Program-made: the position numbers and the translations under genes
Part shown: positions 38,438 to 47,108 of the stretch, piece by piece
How the letters are laid out: each line of letters begins with the position of its first letter
How positions within the stretch are numbered: the stretch's first letter is position 1
Origin: an uncultured Myxococcales bacterium
Lineage (GTDB): Bacteria > Myxococcota_A > Polyangia > Polyangiales > Houyiibacteriaceae
Length of the DNA: 55,519 nt
Direction of reading: 5' to 3'
Assembly (NCBI GenBank): GCA_937893795.1
Contig: CALCTH010000562.1
Coordinates: 1 to 55,519, forward strand
Notes under the pieces: model-generated
Databases searched by the model: none
Told to the model about the DNA's origin: nothing
Seen by the model: only the letters and a program-made list of their open reading frames with translations

Positions 38438-39693
38438 AAGCCGCGCGGGCTTCTGAGGGCGGCGGCTTGCCGGGCGGCGAGCTGTTCGGCGCGGGCTTCG
38501 GGACCGACATGCGGTTCGTCGTGCGGAAGGTGCGCGCGCAGCTCATCGAAAGGAACGACCCGAACCGTGGGGCGGTGCGCCTTGCGGAAGCGGCGCCCCG
38601 GCAGGCCCTGCCAGCGGAGGAAGGCGAACACCGTCGACGCCCCTGCCGGGTCGAGCCAGTTGGCGACGCCGGGATCCCGTCGGCTCACCACCATGTGCAG
38701 CAGGCCGTCCGAGCTCGGCCGAGCCTGCGCCGCGGTCAGGCTTGTTTGCCGGCGGGTGTAGTCGAGGCTGTTGAACCACAGGTCGCCCACCTGGATGGAC
38801 TGATAGCGGGCGCGCGACCGGGGCACGCTGATGACCGTCGCGGTGTCGGCGTGCGCCGGGAAGACCCCCTTCACGTTGAACTGGCCCGTGAGGCCTCCGC
38901 TGGCGGACTCCGCGGGCTCGCTCAGCGTGTTCGGCTCCAGCTCGCCGAGGAGCTTGCCCACGAAGGCGACCCACCCGGCCGTGGAGGTCGTGAGGTGTTG
39001 CGCGGCGCGCGCGTACTGGCCGCTCACGAGGTCGGGGGTGACGAGCGGGCGCGGCGTCCCCCAGGTGTCCGTGCGTTCGATGGTCCAGGTGCCCGCCGTC
39101 TCGCGCTCCCAGTCCATGAAGCTCTCGCGAATGAGCACCGTGGTCGCGCCCCGCTCGCCATCGGCGATGGCCAGCCAGTTGTCCCCCTCGCACGTGTCGC
39201 TGATCACGATCTCGAAGTTCCCCTCGTCGTCGGTGACCAGCTCCTCCGACGACATCTGGCTCACGGTCTCGAGCTTGAAGACGCCGGAGCCGACCTGGAT
39301 CTGGAGGTCCGCGCTCGTGCCTCGACGCCCGCGCACGACGTACCTCCCGGGCGCCGAGATGGACGCCAGGTGATAGCGATTGTCCGGGTTGAAGAGGCCG
39401 AACTGATTGTGCCGATCGCTCAGCCGAAACTCGGGAAAGAGCGGGTCGTGGAGGATGAAGCCCTGGTCGAGCGCGGCCGAGATGTTGTGCTTCAACTGCC
39501 GCTCGGCCGCCGCCCGCTCCAGCGGCCTGTTCTCGTTCCGGAGAAACCAGGGCGCGCCGAGCATGATCCGGCGCGCCCGCTCGATGGCCCGGGCGAATCG
39601 CTCCGGTCCATCGAGGGTCGCGAGGTCGTGGGCGGGGGCAAGGGGCTGGGTTAGGTAGGGCGGCTTCGCGTGGGGGGTCGTGATTCGAGTCAT
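38434..39693 (-). CDS. conserved protein, DUF1214-like C-terminal half
   Basis: A 419-residue protein starting at ATG 39693, preceded by a GAGG. It has no signal peptide and few membrane features. About residues 80-200 contain 'DPLFPEFRLSDRHNQFGLFNPDNRYHLASISAPGRYVVRGRRG', and later 'IRESFMDWERETAGTWTIERTD'. The combination of a strand-rich G-x-Y-x-(V/I)-x-G-R with an R-E-x-F-x-D-W segment resembles DUF1214/DUF1254 proteins, uncharacterised but often found near oxidative or lipid genes. The assignment is tentative and function unknown. The last codon overlaps the GNAT stop (CTAG). The 180 bp upstream, toward the next minus-strand gene, contain no recognisable element. Confidence 0.5.
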   Translation of the reverse strand: MTRITTPHAKPPYLTQPLAPAHDLATLDGPERFARAIERARRIMLGAPWFLRNENRPLERAAAERQLKHNISAALDQGFILHDPLFPEFRLSDRHNQFGLFNPDNRYHLASISAPGRYVVRGRRGTSADLQIQVGSGVFKLETVSQMSSEELVTDDEGNFEIVISDTCEGDNWLAIADGERGATTVLIRESFMDWERETAGTWTIERTDTWGTPRPLVTPDLVSGQYARAAQHLTTSTAGWVAFVGKLLGELEPNTLSEPAESASGGLTGQFNVKGVFPAHADTATVISVPRSRARYQSIQVGDLWFNSLDYTRRQTSLTAAQARPSSDGLLHMVVSRRDPGVANWLDPAGASTVFAFLRWQGLPGRRFRKAHRPTVRVVPFDELRAHLPHDEPHVGPEARAEQLAARQAAALRSPRGF

Positions 39694-39876
39694 GAGTCGC
39701 CTCGGGAGCTGGAGCGTCGGTGCGCGGCCGCGGGGCAACCGTCGCCCCCCGACCACGACGAAGCTGCGTCCGCTCCCGGGCCCTCGCGACTTAAGGCGAC
39801 TTAACGCGCGCTGCCGATGGCCGGGCGCGTCGCTTCGGGCTCGCAGCACACACGAGGTTCGCCGGACCCGAGGTCG

Positions 39877-41121
39877 CTAGCTGCCGGTTTCGACGCAGTA
39901 GAGGCGAAGGTCGGAAGCCGAAGCGCAGCGGCGTGTACGAAGGGTCCAGAAGGCGCCGTTCACCGGCGACGCGGGGAACCCGTAGTGGCCGCGGATGTCG
40001 CTCGAGTCCGAGCCCCAGTCGTCGCAAGACGTGTCGCCGAGCGCGTCGATGCGTTCGCTTCCGGTCCACACGCGGCGCACCTCGCTCGGGTACGTGCCGT
40101 CGCCCTGCTGCCACGCCCCCGTTCGCCACTCGCCGACCGCGAGCTGCGCGCCGGTGCCGACGGCGACGCCATCCGGGCGCACGTAGGTAGCGGCCGGGTC
40201 GAGGACTTCGCTCGCGGCGCTAGTGCCCGTGGCGAGGAGGGGTGCGATGTCTCCTGCACCGGCGGGCTTGCTCGCCTCACAGGCGGCCGCGGGCGTCACG
40301 CTTCCGCCCGGCTCGAAGTCGTCGTTGGTGAGGTAGATCAAGCGCCCGGCCTCTCGCTCCGGCACGACCTCGCGCGAGTGCACGTTCTCGATGCAGTAGA
40401 TGCGCCGCGGGGAGCACGTCGACGAACCGCGGCTGGTCCACGCGCGGGGGCCCCCGTCGGCCCTGCCCGTCGTCATCCCCTGCGTCGCATCGGTCCAGTC
40501 TCGGCAGTGGTTGGCGGAGCGCGCGCCTTCCGCGTCCGTCCCCGTAGCGACGACTTCCTCGGGAGGGACGCGAGCACCCGTCTCGTCGAAGGCCACGCCG
40601 CGAAACACCTCGCTGGCCAGCACGTCGTCCGCAAAGGGCTGCCCGTCCATGCGCACGAAGCCTCGGGCCGGGCCCAAGCGGCTCGCGGCCGTGCTCGCGG
40701 CGTCGCTCATCCAGGCCATGAAGCGGGCGTCGTCGGCACCCTGGAGCCCGGCGCGGGTCGCGAGCCGGTTGCACGCGGCGTCGTAGGGCCCGACCCCTCC
40801 CAGGTCCATCGCGAGGGTCTCCGAGCTGACGAAGACGCGATTGAGCGCGGAGCTCGGTGAGCCCGCGTCGAAGGGCGCCGCGACGTCCCGTGGGGCGTCC
40901 ATCAGGCTCGCGTCGGGAGCGCCCGTGCCATCCGGTGGCCCAACGTCGGCCGCGTCCGACGCCGCGGCATCCGGCACCAGTGCGGCATCGGCGTCCGGCG
41001 CTTCGAGCTCCGGTGGTAGCGCCGCATCCGCGTCGAGCGGGGAAGGGCCGGACGGCCTCGACTGGGCACAGCCCACGAAACAGAGCGCAGCCATGCCGAC
41101 GCAGACGGAGGGTGTGGCCAT
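39877..41121 (-). CDS. lipoprotein with tandem DUF1554-like domains
   Basis: A 414-residue protein starting at ATG 41121, with signal and lipobox F-V-G-C (Cys18). About residues 25-90 form an Asp/Ala/Pro-rich linker. The mature part contains two related halves: 'RVFVSSETLAMDLGG...YDAACNRLA...AWMSD..S' ending in R-R-I-Y-C-I-E, and 'RLIYLTNDDFEPGG...AAACEAS' ending in L-R-L-Y-C-V-E, each with W-T-(S/D) and R-R-(I/V) segments and a Cys pair near its end. This matches the general plan of DUF1554-type surface domains. Disulfides and surface location are inferred, function unknown. It is divergent from the lipoprotein-like gene at 41275 across about 150 bp. Confidence 0.65.
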   Translation of the reverse strand: MATPSVCVGMAALCFVGCAQSRPSGPSPLDADAALPPELEAPDADAALVPDAAASDAADVGPPDGTGAPDASLMDAPRDVAAPFDAGSPSSALNRVFVSSETLAMDLGGVGPYDAACNRLATRAGLQGADDARFMAWMSDAASTAASRLGPARGFVRMDGQPFADDVLASEVFRGVAFDETGARVPPEEVVATGTDAEGARSANHCRDWTDATQGMTTGRADGGPRAWTSRGSSTCSPRRIYCIENVHSREVVPEREAGRLIYLTNDDFEPGGSVTPAAACEASKPAGAGDIAPLLATGTSAASEVLDPAATYVRPDGVAVGTGAQLAVGEWRTGAWQQGDGTYPSEVRRVWTGSERIDALGDTSCDDWGSDSSDIRGHYGFPASPVNGAFWTLRTRRCASASDLRLYCVETGS

Positions 41122-41274
41122 GGACACGTCCGGGACGTACGGCAGCCCATCGATGTCTCGAAGACCTGCCTGGGCAGTCGTCGCGTCGAGTCGCGCTCCG
41201 AGCGCTCCGGAGGCACCCGGGAGTCGGCTTCCGGACGTACGCTGCTCAGCCCGCGAGCGCGGCGTTCCAAGGAC

Positions 41275-42783
41275 GTGGTGTACGGTGCCCGTGTGCGCTT
41301 CTTATCTTGCTTGATTTTGGGGGTGACGTGCGCGTGCCCCGCGTCCCTCGAGGGCGTCCCGCCGGATGCAGGTGGTGACGGAGCGGCCGACGCCAGCGCG
41401 GACGAAGGCTGGGACCTCGCGCCGGTCGTCGACGCGGCGACTTTGGGGCCCACCCTAATCGTCGAGCTGCGCGACCGCTTGGACCGACCCGTCGCCGGAC
41501 ATCCGGTCGCCGTGAGGCTCGGAGATCTCGGCGACGTTTGGCGAGGGGAGTCCGACGGCGCGGGGGAGGCCCGGTTCCTGGGCCTCTCGCTCGATGGTGC
41601 GGCCCTTCTTTCGCTCACGACCTACGAGCCGGAAGGCATCCCCGTTGGGGAGGCCGCCGAAGTTGGCGGCGTTTGGAGCGAGCCGCTCTTCTTGGCGGGC
41701 TCGCCGGAGGGTGACGACTGGCGTGTCCGCCTCGTCGTGGACGACTACTTCGCTCGCCCGACGGTGCTTCGCGGGCGCGTGCGCGGTGTGTCGGGGTTGC
41801 CACTGCCCCAGTTTCGGTTGACCGGGGGCGTTCTCTCGGGTGGCGCGGTGGACACCGGCCCGGACGGCACCGCCTTCAGCGTGGCCGCCGTGCAATGGAC
41901 CACGACGCTCGCACCCTGGATGGTGGTGAGCTTCACCGCCGAGGACCGCTTCGTGACTACCGCCGTACCCTGGCCTGCGGGCCTCCCCAGCGAACCGCAA
42001 ATGGTCGACATCCAGCTCCCGGACGCGGAGATGACGCCGGCCGAAGTCTCCTTCGAGACGCCGCGGATCGAGGAGGCCAACTGCGCCGTCACCGTGCGCG
42101 CTGCCGGTGTGGGGCTCCTGGGGCTGAGTCGGTACGCGCCATGCGACGGAGCCCTTCGGACGCTGACCTGGGTCCCCTTGGCGGGCACGCGCGACGGCAC
42201 GCTCTTCGTGCAAGGGGCCACCGGCGAGCCCCCCCGGCGGCGGACGCAGCGTGGCCTACCAGACGAAGTGTTCGCGGAGCTGCCGATGAGTCCCGAGCTG
42301 CCCTCGACGCCCCGTCTTGCGGGCAGCGAGTTCACCACCGCCGCGGAGCTTGCGGCAAGCCTGTCCACGGTCGAGGCGTCCGTAGTTCGAAGCCTCCGGG
42401 TGCGCGCGCCGCTCGTCACGCTCGACGTCCGTATCGGGTCTTCGCCCGGCCGCGTTCCGCCGCTCCCGGGTGAGCTCCGGTGGGCGCAGGTTCGGGAGCT
42501 CGCCACGAGCGACGCCTTCTTCGTCGCGGTGAGGGACACCAAGGTCTTCGCGGGCCCACCGGAAGCACCCACCCACTTCGCCTTCGCCGAGGACGGCGGC
42601 AGGAGCCTGTTGTCGGTCGACGAACGTGACGCCCGGACCCCCCGTCCCTCGCCCATACTCGCGCGCCACGAGTCGCATCGAGTGGCCCGGCGCCCTGGTC
42701 CGACTAGCGTCCTACCTGGGGCGACGAACGGGCCGACAGGGCTCCACGCCCAGCGTGCCGCGAGGCACGGGACTTACTTATGA
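41275..42783 (+). CDS. putative lipoprotein with carboxypeptidase-regulatory-like fold
   Basis: A 502-residue protein with start at one of three close GTG codons (41275, 41278 or 41293). The N-terminus is hydrophobic with two Cys (L-G-V-T-C-A-C-P) and an Asp/Ala-rich linker, so it is probably a lipoprotein, although the lipobox is imperfect. About residues 55-105 read like a carboxypeptidase-regulatory Ig fold (L-D-R-P-V-A-G-H-P-V-A). The rest is unrecognised. The last 60 residues lose the coding pattern of the earlier part (many Arg, Pro and His, no hydrophobic periodicity), as if the original stop had been lost. The TGA (42781-42783) overlaps the ATG of the next gene at 42780. Confidence 0.6.
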   Translation: MVYGARVRFLSCLILGVTCACPASLEGVPPDAGGDGAADASADEGWDLAPVVDAATLGPTLIVELRDRLDRPVAGHPVAVRLGDLGDVWRGESDGAGEARFLGLSLDGAALLSLTTYEPEGIPVGEAAEVGGVWSEPLFLAGSPEGDDWRVRLVVDDYFARPTVLRGRVRGVSGLPLPQFRLTGGVLSGGAVDTGPDGTAFSVAAVQWTTTLAPWMVVSFTAEDRFVTTAVPWPAGLPSEPQMVDIQLPDAEMTPAEVSFETPRIEEANCAVTVRAAGVGLLGLSRYAPCDGALRTLTWVPLAGTRDGTLFVQGATGEPPRRRTQRGLPDEVFAELPMSPELPSTPRLAGSEFTTAAELAASLSTVEASVVRSLRVRAPLVTLDVRIGSSPGRVPPLPGELRWAQVRELATSDAFFVAVRDTKVFAGPPEAPTHFAFAEDGGRSLLSVDERDARTPRPSPILARHESHRVARRPGPTSVLPGATNGPTGLHAQRAARHGTYL

Positions 42784-44324
42784 CGAAGACACGACTTCTC
42801 TTGGTGGCCGCGCTCGCCGTGGCCGCCGTCGCCTGCGGCGACGATGACGCGTCCACGGACACCGGGGCCCTCGATGCCGGCACGGAGTGCCCCGCGGGTC
42901 AGCTGCTGTGCGGGAGGGAGTGCGTCGACACGGGCGTCGACCCCTCGAACTGCGGCACCTGTGGCGCGGTATGCGGGGCCGGTGAGCTTTGCAGCGCCGG
43001 AACGTGCGCCCTCTCCTGCGGCGGAGGCACCACCCGGTGCGGCGAGCTCTGCGCCGACACGCAGCTCGACCCGGCGAACTGCGGCGGCTGCGCCGTGGAC
43101 TGCGCAGCCGGTGAGCTGTGCTCCATGGGCACCTGCGGCCTGAGCTGCGTCGGCGGCACGACGCGCTGCGGCGACGCCTGCGTCGACACCGCGAGCGATC
43201 CGGTGAACTGCGGCGGCTGCGGCGCCGCCTGTGCGCCCGGCGAGCTCTGCAGCGCGGGCGCCTGCTCACTGAGCTGCGGCGGAGGCAGCACCCAATGCGG
43301 CGACCGCTGCGTCGATACCATGAGCGATCCGGCGAACTGCGGGGGCTGCGACGCGGCCTGCCCGCGCGGGGAGCTCTGCCTGGAGGGCACCTGCGCCCAA
43401 GCGTGCCCGGCGCCGAACGTGGCGTGCGGCGACCGGTGCGTGGACACGGGCTCGAACCCGGACTTCTGCGGCGCCTGCGACGTGGCCTGTGCCGCCGGTG
43501 AGTTCTGCACGGACGGCGTCTGCGCGACCGAGTGCCCGGTACCGAACGTGGTCTGCGGTGACCGGTGCGTGGACACGGCTTCGAACCCGGACTTCTGCGG
43601 CGCTTGCGACGTTGCCTGCGGGTCCACGGAAGCGTGTTTGGCCGGGCGCTGTCTCCCGCTCGAGCAGCTCGACGTCCTCGTCTACTCCGACGACGAGACG
43701 CGCTTCGACGCCACCACGCATCCCGTCGTCGTCGCGGCGGCGGCCGTCGGCTTCGTCGATGTGACCCTCATCTTCGACGACGAGTTCGCCTTCGAAGCCG
43801 CGCGTCTGGCCGGAGACGTGGACCTGCTGGTCGTCGACGCGAGCCTCGCCATCCTCCCGGACGAGGTGCTGGCCGCCGCCGAGGCGCGCGCCCGTGCGGA
43901 GCTTCCGCTGGTCTTCAGCTACTGGAACCTCGACAACACGGACGCGGCGGAGACGTCCCTCCGCGCCGCGCTCGGCGTCACCACGCGCAGCTACAGCGTG
44001 GCCGAAGGCGTCTTCGTCACGGCGGGCGCGGACCCGAACCTCTTCACTTTCGAGGAGACGGTCACCTCGCCGATGGCGGCCACCGACCGCGTCGTCGACG
44101 ACGGCGACTATCTCGATCTCACGGGCGCGGGCGACGTGCTCTTCTCCGCAGGCGGCGCGGCCGGCAGCGACAACCTCGGCGTGCTCACCAACCGTCGCAC
44201 GTCCCTCGTGCTCGGCTTCCTCCTCGCGAACCTCGACGACAGCGACGTCGACGCGGACGGCATCGACGACGTCGACGAGCTGATGACCAACATCCTCGCG
44301 TGGTTCGCGGCGGGCCGGCCGTGA
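42780..44324 (+). CDS. lipoprotein with six tandem Cys-rich repeats and an alpha/beta C-terminal domain
   Basis: A 514-residue protein with lipobox A-V-A-C (Cys19) and an Asp-rich linker. Residues about 36-295 are six copies of a 43-45 residue unit typified by C-G-D-R-C-V-D-T-x-S-(D/N)-P-x-(N/F)-C-G-x-C-D-x-x-C-x-x-G-E-x-C-x-x-G-x-C, with eight or so Cys per unit. Residues about 300-510 are alternating alpha/beta ('LDVLVYSDDETRF', 'VTLIFDDEF', 'VDLLVVDASLAIL', 'RRTSLVLGFLLAN'), resembling a ThuA/glutamine-amidotransferase-like Rossmann fold; no catalytic triad is recognised. The ATG overlaps the upstream gene's stop (ATGA), so the two are probably co-translated. Confidence 0.8.
   Translation: MTKTRLLLVAALAVAAVACGDDDASTDTGALDAGTECPAGQLLCGRECVDTGVDPSNCGTCGAVCGAGELCSAGTCALSCGGGTTRCGELCADTQLDPANCGGCAVDCAAGELCSMGTCGLSCVGGTTRCGDACVDTASDPVNCGGCGAACAPGELCSAGACSLSCGGGSTQCGDRCVDTMSDPANCGGCDAACPRGELCLEGTCAQACPAPNVACGDRCVDTGSNPDFCGACDVACAAGEFCTDGVCATECPVPNVVCGDRCVDTASNPDFCGACDVACGSTEACLAGRCLPLEQLDVLVYSDDETRFDATTHPVVVAAAAVGFVDVTLIFDDEFAFEAARLAGDVDLLVVDASLAILPDEVLAAAEARARAELPLVFSYWNLDNTDAAETSLRAALGVTTRSYSVAEGVFVTAGADPNLFTFEETVTSPMAATDRVVDDGDYLDLTGAGDVLFSAGGAAGSDNLGVLTNRRTSLVLGFLLANLDDSDVDADGIDDVDELMTNILAWFAAGRP
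42885..43665 (+). repeat. six tandem 129-135 bp coding repeats
   Basis: DNA counterpart of the Cys-rich units in the lipoprotein at 42780. The units share phrases such as 'tgcggcgaccgctgcgt' and 'ggcgaactgcggc'. The last two units are most alike, suggesting recent duplication within the array. Confidence 0.7.
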
Positions 44325-44458
44325 CGCGACGCGAGGCGCTCGCCGTCTTCGGTAGCCCGCGGGCTCCGGCTCGCTAAGCTGGGGGCTCGTGAGGGGATCC
44401 GGGCGCCGATCTCGTAGGGTGAATTGAGAGCAGCGTTCGTCTCCTGGGAGCCACACGC

Positions 44459-45679
44459 ATGACGCACGTCCCGACACATTGGACCGGCATCGGTCTCCTC
44501 ATCGCCTCGTCACTGCTCGCCTGCGGGGAGGCGAACGAGCCTACTGATGGCCCCGGCGACGCAGATGCCGGTGCGATGGATGCAGGCACGAGGGACGCCG
44601 GGTCCATGGACGGCGGTTCGCTGGATGGTGCGCCGCCGGATGACGCAGGCTCGCCGCCCGACGCCGGGGGAACGCCCGACGAGCTGGTCGCAGCCATGCT
44701 CGACCTGGTCGATACCGAAGTGGACCCCAGCTACGTCTACGAGTTCGAGGGCGCCCGCTTCGTCCCGCCGGAGGGCAAGACGCTGCTCATCCTCGGGCAG
44801 ACCCTCGACGCGGTCGAGGAGCTCACCACGAGCTTCCCCGACGCGCCGACTCCCGGCGGCTGGTCGGCCTACTGGGGCATCCCGTCGATGGACTACGTGA
44901 CTCGCGAGACGACGAACGAGACGGGCGACCGGCACCACCATCAGGCCCTCGTGGAGCGATTCCCCAACACGGTGCTCCACAGCGGGATGTGGATGGTGGG
45001 AACGTGGGGCGTTGCCCAGCGAACGGTGGACGGTGAGTTCGACCCGGTCATCCGTGACTTCAGCACCTGGGCCAAGGCCGCCGCGCGCCCGATCTACCTC
45101 CGCATCGGCTACGAGTTCGACGGACCGCACAACGAGCTCGACCCCGCCACGTACATCGCCGCCTACCGCCGCATCGTAGACATCATGCGCGAGGAAGGCG
45201 TCCAAAACGTGGCCTTCGTCTGGCACTCCTTCGCCGCGCCGCCGGCGGGCGGGCGCCCCATCTCGGCGTGGTGGCCCGGCGACGACTACGTCGACTGGGT
45301 CGCCGTGTCCCTCTTCGGACAGCTCTACGCGAGGACGCCCGGACGCTGGGTGGACGCGGTCTTCGACTACGCGCGGGAAAAGCGAAAGCCCGTCCTGGTG
45401 GCAGAGGCGAGCCCGACCAACGGCATCAACCCCGGCAGCAACGCGGTCTGGGCCAGCTGGTTCGCGAAGCTCTTCTCGTTGAGCTACGCGCGGAACATCA
45501 AGGCCATCGCCTTCATCAGCCAGAACTGGCGCCGAAACCCCTCGAATGGCGTCACCTGGGAGGACGCGCGGCTGTCGAACAACCCGCTCGTCGGCCGGGC
45601 CTTCTTCGCCGAGACCAACCAGGACCGCTACCTCAAGCAGTCCCCCGAGCTCTTCGAAGAGCTTGGCTACACGCCCTAG
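44459..45679 (+). CDS. GH26-like (beta-mannanase-type) lipoprotein
   Basis: A 406-residue protein: signal with lipobox L-L-A-C (Cys22), a linker rich in D-A-G units up to about residue 75, then a TIM-barrel-like catalytic domain. Residues 'LRIGYEFDG' contain Glu219, placed as the acid/base after strand 4 (the usual GH26 motif is R-x-x-x-E-x-N/D-G), and 'VLVAEASPTNG' contains Glu316, the likely nucleophile. 'FVWHSFAAPP', 'WWPGDDYVDWVAVSLFG' and 'IAFISQNWRR' fit the surrounding strands. GH26 includes beta-1,4-mannanases and beta-1,3-xylanases; the substrate is not assigned. Surface display suggests scavenging of plant or fungal polysaccharide. Confidence 0.72.
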   Translation: MTHVPTHWTGIGLLIASSLLACGEANEPTDGPGDADAGAMDAGTRDAGSMDGGSLDGAPPDDAGSPPDAGGTPDELVAAMLDLVDTEVDPSYVYEFEGARFVPPEGKTLLILGQTLDAVEELTTSFPDAPTPGGWSAYWGIPSMDYVTRETTNETGDRHHHQALVERFPNTVLHSGMWMVGTWGVAQRTVDGEFDPVIRDFSTWAKAAARPIYLRIGYEFDGPHNELDPATYIAAYRRIVDIMREEGVQNVAFVWHSFAAPPAGGRPISAWWPGDDYVDWVAVSLFGQLYARTPGRWVDAVFDYAREKRKPVLVAEASPTNGINPGSNAVWASWFAKLFSLSYARNIKAIAFISQNWRRNPSNGVTWEDARLSNNPLVGRAFFAETNQDRYLKQSPELFEELGYTP

Positions 45680-45690
45680 ACCGCGCCGCA

Positions 45691-45702
45691 CCTCGTACGA
45701 GG
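45691..45702. other. 12-bp palindrome between convergent genes
   Basis: CCTCGTACGAGG is a perfect loopless palindrome in the 27-bp gap between the GH26-like and XRE gene stops. It could be part of a terminator or a protein-binding site; no T-tract follows. Confidence 0.25.
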
Positions 45703-45706
45703 CACC

Positions 45707-46507
45707 TCAGGGCAAGAGATCGAGGTGCCGGAGCGGAGCTTCGCTCGCGTCGTCGAGGGGCACGATCAACTCGATGTCGAGGCCTTCGAGCGATGCGTCG
45801 AAGAGGGCGCCGAGCTGACCGAGCAGCGAGGTGATCTGAAGCCGCTCGCCGCCGGGTAGCTCGATCGCGATGGGGAGGATGCCGGCCGTCGGCGGGGCCG
45901 GATCATGGGGCGAGATGTGGTCGAAGAGCCCGCGCTCGAGCGCCTCGTCGAGCGTCTCCCGCACGAAGGCCGAGCGTGCCGCCGCGTCCTGGAGGCGATG
46001 GAAGAGGGCCGTGCTCGCTTCCTTCCAGTTGGTGACGAAGGCTCGAAACCCGTCCGAGAGCAGGATGCGGAGCATGTTGCGTTCGTGGCCCATGGTCGCG
46101 ATGAGGCGTGCGCCGGCGGCGTTCTCCCGGAGGAGGTTCCAGTCGTGGTCGAGCACGAACGCCGGGAAGGGCCAGTGCGAGAGGACGCGGCGCTCGAGGA
46201 GCGCGAGGCCCGCGGCGCGAGCCTGCGGGTCGGGCGTCGTCGAGAAGGGGTTCTCGAAGCCCGACGCCCGGAAGAGCGTCCGGCGCTGCGGATCGCTGAG
46301 CGGCAGCTCCGCGCAGAGGCGCCCCAGCATGCGGCGGCTCGGCGCCGACCGGCCCGTTTCCAGGAAGGAGACGTGGCGCTGGGTCGTGCTGATCTTCTGC
46401 GCGAGCGCGAGCTGCGTGAGGCCAAGCTGGTGGCGTACGCTGCGAAGCGCCGCCCCGAAACCGTCGTCGAGGGAGATCACCGGATGTCCGTGAGGCTGCG
46501 TGACCAT
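45707..46507 (-). CDS. XRE-family regulator with MmyB-like ligand-binding domain
   Basis: A 266-residue protein. Residues about 15-70 contain a helix-turn-helix of Cro/CI type ('GAALRSVRHQLGLTQLALAQKISTTQRHVSFLETG', with the recognition helix around T-T-Q-R-H-V-S-F-L). Residues about 95-250 match the MmyB-like C-terminal domain: W-P-F-P-A-F-V-L-D-H-D-W-N-L-L-R-E-N and 'RILLSDGFRAFVTNW', a PAS-like ligand-binding fold. Members are usually ligand-responsive repressors. It is divergently oriented with the MAPEG gene at 46606 across 98 bp, the common layout of an XRE regulator and its target, so it probably controls that gene. Confidence 0.88.
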   Translation of the reverse strand: MVTQPHGHPVISLDDGFGAALRSVRHQLGLTQLALAQKISTTQRHVSFLETGRSAPSRRMLGRLCAELPLSDPQRRTLFRASGFENPFSTTPDPQARAAGLALLERRVLSHWPFPAFVLDHDWNLLRENAAGARLIATMGHERNMLRILLSDGFRAFVTNWKEASTALFHRLQDAAARSAFVRETLDEALERGLFDHISPHDPAPPTAGILPIAIELPGGERLQITSLLGQLGALFDASLEGLDIELIVPLDDASEAPLRHLDLLP

Positions 46508-46519
46508 TGCGCAAGGCTC

Positions 46520-46536
46520 ATTCCCTCCGACGGAAT
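46520..46536. promoter_or_regulatory. possible operator between XRE and MAPEG genes
   Basis: ATTCC-N7-GGAAT inverted repeat in the divergent intergenic region, 13 bp upstream of the XRE start. Arms are only 5 bp, so this is weak; it is a candidate for binding by the XRE protein. Confidence 0.25.
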
Positions 46537-46605
46537 CGACGGTCGTCGAGCGCGCCGTAGGTGTGCTGTCGGGCGACGCTCGCCCCGCAACACGGGAACG
46601 ACACG

Positions 46606-46986
46606 ATGACGATGTGGCTCTTGGCCGGCCTCGGCCTCTATCTCTTCCAGATCTACCTGCCGACGACGCTCTTCCTGCCGGCGGAGGGCGTCATGAACCA
46701 CCTGGGCGGGCGCGACGCGCTGCCGGAGCCGAGCAAGTGGGTGGGACGGTCTCGCCGCGCGCTCGCCAACATGCAGGAGAACCTCCCGATCTTCGCCACG
46801 CTCGGACTCCTCTGCATGGTGGTCCCAGGCGCGGACAGCGAGCTCGCGGTCCAGGGGGCCGCGGTGTTCGTCATCGCCCGCATCCTCTACGTGCCGGCCT
46901 ACCTCTTGGCCCTCACGGGGGTGCGGAGCGCGTTCTATCTGGTGGCCCTCGGGGGTCTCGGAGCCATGCTCGTCGCGCTCCTCTGA
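46606..46986 (+). CDS. MAPEG family membrane protein
   Basis: A 126-residue protein with four hydrophobic helices. It carries the MAPEG hallmark R-x-x-x-A-x-x-N-x-x-E-N-L-P-I-F (here 'RSRRALANMQENLPIF') followed by 'ARILYVPAYLLALTGVRS', which fits the R-x-x-Y-x-x-x-Y type element (membrane-associated proteins in eicosanoid and glutathione metabolism). The start is the ATG at 46606; the ATG-poor upstream frame is non-coding. Bacterial MAPEGs are often glutathione-dependent detoxification enzymes. The glutathione S-transferase at 17.6 kb may be functionally related but is far away. The divergent XRE gene is its likely regulator. Confidence 0.85.
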   Translation: MTMWLLAGLGLYLFQIYLPTTLFLPAEGVMNHLGGRDALPEPSKWVGRSRRALANMQENLPIFATLGLLCMVVPGADSELAVQGAAVFVIARILYVPAYLLALTGVRSAFYLVALGGLGAMLVALL

Positions 46987-47108
46987 CGCTGCCGCGACGG
47001 ACTCTCTCCTTGCCGCGGCCCGTCTTCCCGCGCGGGTTCGCCTGGCTTCACGGACGCTCCACACCTGCGCCCTAGCGTGGCGGTGGGCGGGGAATCGCCC
47101 GAGAGGAG

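Noticed and set aside
44354-44365. 12-bp palindrome AGCCCGCGGGCT downstream of the Cys-rich lipoprotein gene
   Set aside because: It is loopless and fully GC-based, so chance occurrence is likely at this composition; it was not listed as a terminator.
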